Positions 53,451 to 64,000 of a stretch of DNA of 64,000 bases are shown one piece after another. Location: the NCBI GenBank assembly GCA_027382625.1, contig JAJKFJ010021784.1, forward strand, positions 1-64,000. The letters run 5' to 3'. This DNA is from Tetmemena sp. SeJ-2015. Lineage: Eukaryota; Ciliophora; Spirotrichea; Sporadotrichida; Oxytrichidae. Made by a program: the position numbers and the translations under genes. Under the pieces are notes generated by a model. The model worked only from the letters and a program-made list of their open reading frames with translations, did no database searches and had not been told where the DNA came from. Position 1 is the first letter of the stretch. The number at the start of each line of letters is the position of its first letter.

Positions 53451-56400
53451 ATGTAGAAAAGACAAACAAGTCAATAACTGCAGCAAACTTCCTACTCAAA
53501 ATATGATCTCTATAACAGTGATCTAGAGAAAAAGTAATTCATAAATACATTCCATATCAATCTATCTTAAACTAAATTAATGATTTAAAATGATCTTAGT
53601 TCAAGTAAGGATGACTTGGGACTGTACTTGCAAATGGAGGAGAAAAGTAAAAACACTTGAGGGTTGCTTCTAAACAAGCAGCAAGACACTAAAAAACAGG
53701 AACCTCAATACCAACAATTTCAATATGCTCTACAAGTTGAACAGCATAAAAACGTAAATATCTATCCTCCATTTAGTCTCCTTACCTTTAACTTTCCTTC
53801 ATTTTAATTCCTTAATGAAAATTCAATTTCTAATAGTCAGCACACTCTTGAGCAGTAAACCAAGTAGAGCTTTCATATCGCAACGATTCTCATCCTCGGA
53901 AAACTTTATAGATGCAGTCACATAAAAAACTGAGTTCCAACTCTAACTACGAGCCCACTGAGAGAAGTAATTCACTTTCAAGAATTCTAATCTTAAAACT
54001 CATTCGTTTTCATAGAGCAGAGTAGGGTAAATTTTCCAGAGAGCACGAAGAGAGAAAAAAGTTCTGAGAAAAAGAAAATCAACAAAATTTATCCAGACAT
54101 GAATAGACAGCAACTATAAAGACAAATGGTGCCTTAGACAAATTAGGAGGACTCTGACTTTGAAGACAATGATGATGAAAATTAGAGTGATCATAATCAG
54201 CAACCGAATTCAACGAGAGAAGGGTTTCGCTTGCTCCACCCAAGCCTGAATAATAAAGTAAGGTAAAAAAGTTAACCATAAATGTCCATAGAATACTAGA
54301 GTAGATCAGAATTACTCTTAATTATATTTTACGAAGACGACTAGGGTTTCAGTAACTAAGGTTTGGAAGGTATTCAATCACCAGTAGACACTTAAAAAGA
54401 AAAAGCAACTCATTAAAAACCTCAAGTTTAAGAAAGTTGAATGTAACCCTAGGCTGAGTTTCTGCTGCCGCTAATTTAATCTGGAGTTTCAATGTCACCT
54501 GATATGAAATTCGGCTGGAAACCAAAGGAGGAAATTACTGGAGCCCCCATTCCACTTTACTATGACTTTGAGCAGTTTCAAATTCCCTTAAATCCCTTAA
54601 CTAACGAATACTACGATCCCCTTTATTTGGGTCCTAGATACAAGCACTCTTTAGCTTTGCATAAAGTATTTGCTAATCTTTAGGATCCACCTGGGCCTTA
54701 AGTCATGAATCAAAGCTATAACTTCAAAGTCCCACCGAATATTGGTATGATTGAATAAATAATTAAAAATACGCACCGTTAGGAAGAGCCAAGGGAGTTT
54801 CTTGGCATGAATCCTAAAATTGACCTGACACTCAACAACGAATTGTTTTTGACTCTAACTTTGAGTCAGGGAATCTAGACATAGTTTTGAAAACTAAAGA
54901 CCTAGAATACGATCTCTATATGTGCTTTAAATAACTTTAATATGAGAGTGGACACTAATACTCGAGGTCATCATCAATGGTTCTATTTCTCTGTTTAGTA
55001 ACCAGAAGCTTTTCATAAGCAGAAGGTGAAGTTTAACATAGTTAACTTCACTAAGAAGCACTCGCTCTATTCTCAAGGTATGAGGATTATAATAGGAAAG
55101 AAATCTCAGAGCTACAGGTGGCAAAGAGGTGGAGACGAAATTACATATGGGAATTCTAGAGTGGTGAAAAGAACAAGTAGCGATAAGGCTAAGGTGAGGT
55201 ACTACAGCATGCTGAGCTTCACTTACACTTTTACTGAGAAGGAGGACATAGTCTATTTCAGCTACTCATTTCCCTATTCCTTCAGTAAACTGGGCAATTT
55301 CCTTGCTGAGCAGAAGCTTTAAATCAAGAACCAAAACTTTGATTATCTAAAGGAGGAGATACTTTGCAAATCACTTGGTGGAGTTGACATTCCTTTGCTG
55401 ACTGTGTCAAGCAGACTCACCTCAGAGCCAGATAGCTACCATTTAGTAAACCTCAACGAATTCGATAATCTCTACAGTCAAGTATTATCCGATAGGATTC
55501 AATTTTAAATAGAGTTTAACCTTCGCTAAATTATTAAAATATAATATATATAAAATAAAATAAAGAATTAATTTTTGGCAAAATAGACATCTCTCTCTGT
55601 AAAAGATTGAGTAAGAAAATAAATAAAATTACTATCAAATTATAATTTATTTTTAAGCTACCTACTCATTTATAACTCAGAAGAATAAATTATAAAACTT
55701 TGAAAGGATTTTAAAAAATATTTTTAATTTCAACTTAGGTTAATGATATCTCTGCCGTTTTACAAGAGAAAGAAAATAATAATAATTACCGCTAGAGTTC
55801 ACCCAGGGGAGTCTAACTCTTCCTACATGATGCAGGGATTTTTAAAGTACATATTAAGTGACGCCTTTCAGTCTCAGGAACTGAGGAAGCGGTGCATCTT
55901 CAAGATCATCCCAATGATCAACGTAGATGGAGTGGTGGTGGGCAACTACAGGACCTCCATGTCTGGTAACGACCTCAATAGAAAGTACCACGCTCCAGAT
56001 GAGAAGCTGCACCCTGAAGTATGTGCTATCAAGCAACTGATATCTGGAATCACAACAGAAACCAAAACGAGTATGAGGAAAAGGAGGGCAATAATTCGCA
56101 GCAGTATGAAGATGAGGTGAGTACGTTTGTGGACATGCATGGCCACTCCAGAAAGAAGAACGTGTTCATCTACGGGCCTTACTACCCTCTCCACTCAGAC
56201 AAGTACCTCAAGATGAGGATCATCCCTAAGCTTCTCTCTGAGGAGACCACCAAGTTCAGGTACTTCTCTTGCAAGTTCAGAATCGAGAGATCCAAGGAGA
56301 AGGCAGCTAGGATTGTGCTATGGAGGGAGTTCAACATTGTCAACTGCTTCACCTTCGAAGCTTCTTTCCATGGCTATATCAATGACGACAGGTAGACTGA

Positions 56401-58735
56401 GGAGTTATAAGTATAATATCTAATGTAACTTTAAGAGTTCAACGACAAGACTTATGAGAAGATGGGAGAGCACTTGGTAAACTCCATCTACGAATACTTC
56501 TTGATCATTGAGGAGGAAGAGCGACAACGCAAGGTCAAGCAGCTCAACAAGAAAAAGAAAAAGAAGAACGCAGAGGACAAGTTAAAGAAGAAGAGCTAGA
56601 AGGACTCTAATGCAGATGCTCAAGGCAACAACTTAGTGGGAAATGAGTCACCAAGTAAGAAAACAAGTCCAAGGACTAAGACAAGCTTGGAGGAGAGCAA
56701 GGTGAGTCAGAGTTTTGGAGCTATGACCGAGAACAGAATGGCTAATCTGAGTCCAGCTGTAAGTAAGTAGGATGGGACTAATCCAAATGAGCCTCCTCTT
56801 GGAGACTTAACTTCACCTCATCAAAGATAAAGCCCTAGGAGGGTGATAGCAAGCACCTTTGGTGCAAGCCTGTTAACAAGAGGGATCAGATCGCTGAAGT
56901 AGATATTCAAGCAGCTGAAGAAAGATGAGAAGACCAGATCAAGGCTGGAGAGAATAGAGGATGAGGAGAATAAGGGTGACGACAGTGATGATGGCGAAGG
57001 AGGTGGTGGAGGATCTGGAAGTGACTCCGATCCCCAGGATGACGAACTGACTGGAGCTGATCAGAACGTGCTGATGGAGGACATTAAAGATGCTATCACT
57101 TAATTCAACGACTACTACAATGGTAATAAGAAGCCCATCAAACTTAAGAAACCCAAACCACAAATCTCCAATACATACATCTATAGAGTTTTAATAAGAA
57201 GGATTCTCTTGCAATGGCTTAGAAAAAGTAGCAGGAAGAGCTAGAATAGAAACTCAAAGCTCAGAATGCTCAAAACTAGATACAGAAAAAGAAGAAGACG
57301 AATTAGGAGGATTAGAGAAGACCTTCATTCTAGCCACACATGCTCAAGTCTAGGATAATTTAGAGTAACGCCGCAAACCAGATGCTTAACAAAGCAGCTG
57401 TGCCAATCTATGGAAAGCAGAACATCATGAACTCAGGCTACTACATCGTCACCAACAAAGGAAGCACTTCTGCAGGTATGGGAGAAAATCCCCTTATCAT
57501 CAACAAGATAGTCACCGATCTCAAAGGAATTGAGTACGTTAGCAAAGCCCCTCCTCCCAACAATCACATGAGGAACATCTAGAACCTCATAAACTAACAC
57601 TACCCGCCCATTAAGAAGCCTGCTCAGAATAAAATCTCTCATTCTTCAAACTCCCAATTTGAAGATTTACAGATTTTCAACAACTCAGCACTTGCTCAGA
57701 CTCAACACAACAAGCATTTCAGCAATAGCAGGGGACTCTCTTAAAAGAATTACGGGGCCGATGATCTCCAGGCTGTATACTAGGTGAATGGAATCCTCAA
57801 CCCCAGAGACTTTTAGATGCAGTTGATGGCTGTTCAAAGCCAACAAGAGAGATAGAAGGGTAGCCACTTGCAATAGCAGCAGCAGTTATTTTCAAATCAG
57901 CAGCTGCACCAAATCTATGACCAAAACCCTAAATCCCACAAGAAGAAGAGAGAGAACAGCACCAAGGATATGTTGTCCAGTAACTTGATTCAAGCATGGT
58001 GAAGAGGAAAGTCAAGAATAACACTCCAATAGTACAGAGGATGGATAATGATTTCTCCCCTCCTAATGATTACATTATAAACATATTTATTGATTCTTAG
58101 GGGACAGAACTGTTAAACCTGAACGGGTTTTCTATTAAAAACTAAGTGCAGTCCCAATTCAACTCTCTCTACTAAAAGTTCAATTAGGCAGACTTGATGA
58201 ACTTTTCGAACCAAAATTTGATGATGAACATGCAAAGCTAGATGCAAGCCTCTAAGCCCCACTTAAACCATCCTGCATATCAAAACAGAGCTGAGGTAAA
58301 TAAGACTAGTGCAAAGTAGCTAAATAGCAACTCTGGTATCTCTGGAATGCACCAACAGCAGCACTCGAAGCAAGAGCGCAGGAACTTAATGAGCACTTTC
58401 AACTAGATGGACCAGGCTGAGAAATTCTACTACGATCTCCACAACAAGACAGTTTCAAACTTCAACACCAATCATGATGCGTTCAATTCTGATCTCCAAC
58501 TAGTTCATTATTTTATGTTTTATTAGTGACAAAATAGTATAGAGACAGCTTTTTGGACTTGTCGGCTGATAAAAAGCTTAAGCATAAGTAAGCTTCTCAA
58601 GATTTCTCTTCTGATAAGGCACTCAAAGATAAAAAAGGAGAGCTGAGCTTTTTGGACTTCCAAGAGAGGTAAATGATTCTGAGGGATCTCAAATCTACTG
58701 CATTTAAGAAATGTCCTTAAAATTATAATTGTTGA
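53451..58735 (+). CDS. Cytosolic carboxypeptidase (AGBL/CCP, M14D)
   Basis: Removes glutamates from tubulin and other acidic tails. Start MQKRQTSQQLQQ, stop TGA 58733-58735. The N-domain has FESGNLDIVLKTKDLEYDLY and RGHHQWFYFSV. The catalytic domain has the zinc ligands H and E in TARVHPGESNSSYMM, NDLNRKY, the third ligand in FVDMHGHSRKKN, and the general base in FTFEASFHGY. A very long K/E-, Q- and N-rich tail follows (56480-58730). IESs include 54923-54944 and a larger one near 55505-55740. In-frame TGAs at 53658 and 54438 lie in stretches that could be a 15 nt or 27 nt GT-AG intron. Indels occur near 54850 and 58010. Confidence 0.85.
54923..54944. other. IES in carboxypeptidase, 22 bp, pointer ATATG
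   Basis: ATATG at 54918-54922 and 54940-54944. Excision gives EYDLYMRVDTNTRGHHQWFY, matching the family. Confidence 0.88.
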
Positions 58736-58794
58736 ATAAAAATGGTAAAAAATATAATCAAAGAGCTACTGGTTTTCTTATAGCTTATTTAGTT

Positions 58795-61700
58795 ATGTCT
58801 TTGCAGTAAAGAGTTAGAGTTTTAAATTCTCCTGAATTTAAACTTTCATTCAGATTTGAGTTCGATACACTAATCTCTTCCTTGGAGTAAATACCTGAAT
58901 TAAGATTAGGGATAGCTAATGTATATGACTTCAAAAAGAAATTTGAAAATGATCAACTGGAATCCTTGAATAAACAAAAATTGAAAACTCTATTTAACAA
59001 GCAAAGACTCTTCTTCACGAGTACGATAATAGATACAAGGATTATTTAAGAAATTTACTATGATGATCCATTAGAATTGCAGATTTAACTTCAGGCTTCG
59101 AATAAACTGTTGAAGGAAATATCTCAAGATCCGAAAGCTAAAATTACAACAATCATTCTTTAGGATATAAATACTAAGATCAATTAAGAGCTCATCTTTG
59201 AACTATCTTAAAATGGAATTGAAAATATCATAATTTAGGGAGGCGACTCTTTATAAAGTCTAGATCCATAAAGCTTTGCGTAGAAAATTCTCGAATACTA
59301 ATTGAGAGAGGATCAACCAAAAACATTTGGCAAGAATGATAAGGTCATAAATTTAATAAAAGTGCCACTAATAGATTCGGAAGTGAGATTTTCAAATATC
59401 ATATAAAAAATATGCGATAACGGAGTTCAACAATTCTAAATGTAATTCATTGAAATATTTGACAAATTTCAAGGAACTTAAAGTAAATCAATGAACAACA
59501 GTATCAAAAAGATAAATCTACCACTCATAATAAATATGAATTACTCTTTAGACTTTGTGGACAGAATTTAAACTTTTTAAAAGCAAGTTTAATAAGTACA
59601 GGAATGTATAAATTAAGACTAAGAAAATACTCAACTGCAAATATCTTTCAAGTTTCTAGAAGGCTCATCATAAGTTAAATTAATAATTATCATACTTATT
59701 TTGTACATAAGTATAAAAATTTGTTTAAGAATTTAATGATGCCTTCTTAGACGATTAAATCGATTCGTCAAGTTATCTTTACAATAAAAATCCTCTTCCT
59801 TTTGACATAAGCAAAGATTTTCTTCTTCACAGGCAAAAGTTAAGTTCACTTAAGAAATTCCAAGCGCTGTCTCTCCTATTATATGAAATTTATGGGCTAA
59901 GTTAGAATGAATAATAGTCTGAGTTCTTCCTCTAATTTAAAGAGATCTAAATTCCGAAAATGAAAACTTACACTAAGTTCAAAGCCTTGTCTCTAATAAC
60001 TTTACTGAAAGCAAGCTAATAATCTACAGAGAGTATGTCTAGATTTAAAATATAAAGCTGAAGGAAATGGAATAAGATATATCTATCCTTATAAATGATA
60101 CTATAAGCTTGGTTGTTTAATTTCTGGTAAAGGAGCTTAAACTAAATTTGAATCTGAAATAAAAATACATAAGAAAGCAGTAAGTAATGAGTGAGATCTC
60201 TGAACTTCAATAAGTATAGTTAGAGATGATCTATGTAGAAAATTTAGATACTGCTATTATAGAGGAAAGACTTTATAATTTTAAAGTTAGAAATGATTCA
60301 ATAGCAATTGTTCTTGACTCTAATCTAGAACCTGTAGAGAATAATTATATATTATAATCTATCGAAGAAGATGGCAACACTGCATTTAGCAAGCAATTGT
60401 AAATATTTTTATCTATCTTGATTAATTCACAGTTCTTTAGTTCAGCAATGACAAATATATAATTTACTAGTGAATTTAAATTTATTTTATTGATTGGAAC
60501 CTGTAGAGAGTTAGACTTTAGTTAATTTAGAGTTGAGTGAAGAAGATGAATTATATTTAATTGTAATTTATGGGGAAAGAGTTGAAACCATTTTCTTTGA
60601 ATACATTCACAGTTATTTATAAATGACAAAGACTGCTTATAATTTGTAAGGAGAATGGATTTCGATCACAGGTATTCTTAATGCAGAATATAAAGTGAAC
60701 AATTTAAAGAGGTTAAAGAACACTCTAAGACAAGTAGATAGTTTTATCGATAAAGTATCTTCAATGCAATAATTTCACCAGTCGAGATAATGGAGAATAA
60801 TTTCTACAAGCTTACTATAAATAAATTTAATTATTGATAAATGTTGAGGGAAATATTTAAGAAATTCTTTTGAAATAGAGCGAGGGCGAAAAGAATAAAA
60901 TCTCTAAAATTAGTTTCTCATATTACTTTAATGATAATGAAAAACAAAACCAACTCACTGGCATGAAAGTTATTCTTAGTTATAGAAATGAAGGCCAATT
61001 ATTAACTTGCTTAAGTTACTTTAAACGCTCTGATTTAAACTTAGAAACCAAATTAAATTTATTGTGAATCTAGAAATTAAATTATACTTGAGAATCAAAA
61101 AGAAAATAGATGATTAAATTTCCTAGAAATATAAGATGTCTGAGTTGTTGTAGTCTGTCCCTTAATATATTACGTTTAATTTAACATATCTCCTAATTTA
61201 AATGTGGAACTCAACAACTCTATCAATAGCAATAGCAACTTCACCCACTCTTACAAGAGAGCTCGCAGACACCATCGAGATCTTCAAGGCCACAAAGTTC
61301 AAAAACTGAAGGCTACCCTTTTGATTTACAGAGACTTATCTTTGCTGGCATGCAACTTGAAGAATTGAGATTAGACAAAATTTTGAATACTTTTGACAAC
61401 TCATTACTCAATTCAGATCTTCAAGACAATCAAAACCTTCTACCTAAACAACATCAAGAACGAAAACAACAAAAAAAAAGAAAAGAGAATTCGAAACTAA
61501 AATGGAATCAAAATTATAAAAACTACGTCTTGCCAGTGAGGATCTTGACGAAAATCTACATACCGCCTCCTTCACTCATTAATAATTAAAATTTAATATA
61601 TTTATGCTATCACTTATTATAAGTCACTTCCTACGGCACTTATATATCTTCATTTAAGTTTTTATCATCATCTATCACTTATTAAATTCTTCAGTATATT

Positions 61701-63311
61701 AGACGGCCTTCTCTTTGAGTAATCATTTTGCCTTTACAAAAGAGGGGAACGGTAAAAGGAAATCATTTTCAAAACCAAAGTCTTATACTCACGAGCTTTG
61801 GATTTATAACTAAGAATCAATTTTGGAACGAAATAGTTCTAGTAAAGGGATCACTTAGATTTTTATATAACCAGAGAAGAGTTCTCGTAGAAAATCTTTT
61901 CAGTTATTTTTTTAAATAAAATAAGATAGAGCTATAAGATTCAAGATAGCGAGAGTTAAAATATGAGACTTCTAAATTAATTAATAAATTCTCTAATAAA
62001 ATAGTATCATAAAAATATTTTATTTAAATTCATTAGATTTATTAAAAGTGTAAATAAAGATATATTCAAGATGTTAAATTATTGAAAAGTCATTATATAG
62101 GTTTCTATTATAATAAAAATAGCACTATATACTTATTTCTTTAGTTATTGAGTAAATTAAATGACTTCATAAATTATTGAGATGCTCTTCCTCTTTAATT
62201 GTTTATGACAATAATCGGAATCTCGCTACCTCAATCATAGTTTCCCAACCTATAAACGTCTAAATACTAGAAAATAACGAGATTGAGTTTAAATTAGAAA
62301 AGGATTTAGGTAATAGTGGATCTTGGGAAGCTGCAATTTTTATAGAAGAAGTAAAGGATATAGAATCAAGAGATCATTTCAATTATGAGTTAAGGTAATC
62401 AATTCAAAGATAAAGAACACCTCCCCTCGTGTTGAAAATAACTAACTTTTGATTTTTATGTTAAGAAGAGATGTATCTTTTTAAGAGTTCCTTAGTTTGT
62501 AAATAGAGGATTTAACATTACCATTAAATCTCAATACTCTTTAAGAAATAGACGATTTGTAGATTATAGATGTTCATGCTTTTGATCCTAATAAGTCAGT
62601 AGACTTCATTAATTTATTTCTTTGTTCATAGTTCAGAATTCAAATCCCTCTGATATACTTAAGATAAGAACAAGTCAAATATATCCTTTTACTATCAAAT
62701 AGAAGACTTATAATCAACCATCATATACTAAAATTAAACAAACAGACTATCAATTCAACGAACCTTAGGATGGGAAAAATGAACGAAATAAATATTTTGA
62801 AACCATGTTCCAAAAAGAATAAGAGACAAATAGTTAGGATTAAATAGATATCTCACTATTGGATGAAATTTGGAAGAACAGCTTGAGCTCAAATATAGTA
62901 TCTTTAAAAGATTAGGAGCTTGAACTAAAACCTTTTTAGAAAGCTATAATCAGCTTAAGAATGAATGATGCCTACAATTAGAGTTCTTATTTATAGCAGA
63001 GTGAAATAAGATCGACAATTTTAACTCAGAGTAAGCTATCTAAATACAGAACTAGCATCTAAGATTTAAGATAGCTTGAAAACTATCGAAGGGCGGTTAG
63101 GGAGTATGAAATAGCTATTGAGAAATACATTTAGTAGAATTATTCTTGCTTTTAATCAACATACTTGGCTTTTACTGCAATCATTTTTCTTCTACTCTCA
63201 ACTTCATTCCTAATCTACAGCAAAAAGAAAAATCATGAAAGATTCAAGACCTTTCATGACTAAATCAATAAATAAGAAAACAATTAAAGCAATAAATCCA
63301 AGTGTGAGTGA
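58795..63311 (+). CDS. Large protein with C-terminal transmembrane anchor, unknown
   Basis: Starts MSLQQRVRVLNSPEFKLSFR, 59 bp after the carboxypeptidase stop. Readable blocks include IQEIYYDDPLELQIQLQASN, EYQLREDQPKTFGKNDKV, KFQALSLLLYEIYGLSQNE, TLVNLELSEEDELYLIVIYG and SFSYYFNDNEKQNQLTGMKV. The C-terminus is REYEIAIEKYIQQ, a single TM STYLAFTAIIFLLLSTSFLI and a basic tail ending at TGA 63309-63311. Frame changes near 60500, 60850 and 61080 and a ubiquitin-like relic at 61262-61370 show that the region 61.1-61.9 kb is not simple coding sequence. It may be two genes. No family recognised. Confidence 0.45.
61262..61370 (+). pseudogene. Second decayed ubiquitin fragment
   Basis: DNA reads as ubiquitin from the DTIE block to QLED: ADTIEIFKATKF, then after a one-base shift EGYPFDLQRLIFAGMQLEE. 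The stretch CAGAGACTTATCTTTGCTGG matches QRLIFAG exactly. Upstream β-strands are only faintly recognisable, and the DYNIQKES end is lost. It lies in the AT-rich middle of the membrane-anchor gene, so it may sit in an IES. Confidence 0.7.
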
Positions 63312-63518
63312 ATATATTCGTTGATTACATTTTTCTTAATTTTTAATTATTTCCATTATGAAAATAGAAGCAGATTCTTACCTAAGCAAAATTAATTGAT
63401 AAATAATATCCGAATGTCTGCTCTCCTTTTAGTTTTGAATACTGAGCTTTATGTTTTTGCTTACGATGATGACTTAACAATTATTAACTTATTTTGGAAA
63501 GTGGATAATAATTAACGC

Positions 63519-64000
63519 TCAGCAGCATTTTTTCTTTCCCTTATCTACTTTAGTTCTTCTGCCGTCTAGCTTAAGATTTGCATTAGGATTGAATGAGTCA
63601 AGGCCATCTACTTTGAGTGCACCTCTGGTGTTCCCTATTTTGTTGGGGAGCTCAACTGTAGTTGATCCATTTAGTTAATTGTGAATTATCCCTGTAGAAA
63701 AAATTAGGACAGTGTTATCTCCAATGAAGAAAAATATTGAATTTCAGCACTTACTTCTTGCAAGTTCAGTGAAGAGCTCATTTACTCCGTTGCCTGTTTT
63801 TGCGCTGGTTGCGTAATACGAGCTATTATGAGTCTTCGCATATTACTATGCCATCTCCTCTTTTATTTATAAAGGGAAGTTAAGTATTTCTAATATAAAG
63901 TAGAAAAAATCGATATTTAATTGATTCCTAATAAAATACTGATGCTTTCTAATAATTTTGCTATTTCAAAAGTGAATTAGAAAAGTTCACCCCTCTTAAA
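63519..64000 (-). CDS. Rab-family small GTPase, C-terminal part
   Basis: Reads right to left from the window edge. KEEMAQQYAKTHNSSYYATS and AKTGNGVNELFTELARR contain the G5 motif SAK, and the variable C-terminus ends GRRTKVDKGKKKCC, a typical double-cysteine prenylation signal, at TGA 63521-63519. A GT-AG intron lies at 63692-63754. The nucleotide-binding P-loop and switches lie beyond the window or behind an IES near 63870. Works in vesicle targeting; Rab number not resolved. Confidence 0.88.

Overview
This window reads as ciliate germline (micronuclear) DNA. Conserved genes read correctly only if TAA and TAG are glutamine, and the clear gene ends (beta-adaptin, HPPD, RPN2, Rab, TOM22-like) use TGA. 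Codons are also interrupted by short AT-rich inserts with no GT-AG ends. Each insert is flanked by a 2-6 bp direct repeat, and deleting the insert plus one repeat copy restores the conserved protein. These are internal eliminated sequences (IESs) with pointers, in linear order. About two dozen were resolved base by base; genuine GT-AG introns of 25 to about 150 nt also occur.

Layout. 1-15.3 kb is repeat-rich and gene-poor: a 1.4 kb palindrome (1-1430), a frame-broken SecA-like gene (1923-3662), two copies of one inverted-repeat MITE (4923-5550 and 14545-15144), a minus-strand coiled-coil gene (6541-7330), a decayed ubiquitin copy (7832-8060), and a 725 bp element with perfect 20 bp terminal repeats holding a GC-rich hairpin and a piece of mitochondrial nad10 (11586-12310). 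The rest is AT-rich filler. 15.3-36.2 kb carries clean housekeeping genes: beta-adaptin lacking its N-terminus, an AGC kinase, a myosin-TH1-like protein, a TOM22-like protein, HPPD, two small genes, proteasome subunit RPN2 with a 1.53 kb IES, and a 6-TM cation channel. 36.3-64 kb is tightly packed: inositol-pentakisphosphate 2-kinase, coiled-coil and Q-rich proteins, an AIG1/FAR-17a-like membrane protein, a cytosolic carboxypeptidase, a membrane-anchored protein of unknown function, and the 3' end of a Rab GTPase.

The genes do not form an operon. They are unrelated housekeeping loci on both strands with gaps often of only 59-300 bp. Such packing argues against one-gene nanochromosomes. Mixed pointers argue against TA-bounded systems such as Paramecium or Blepharisma. 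A hypotrich-like spirotrich fits the pointers; a karyorelict with ambiguous UGA would fit the few in-frame TGA codons. The lineage is left open.

Boundaries were found by hand translation. Genes at 1.9-8.9 kb and 36-64 kb contain single-base frame breaks, often at A or T runs, so their coordinates are less firm than those at 15-36 kb.
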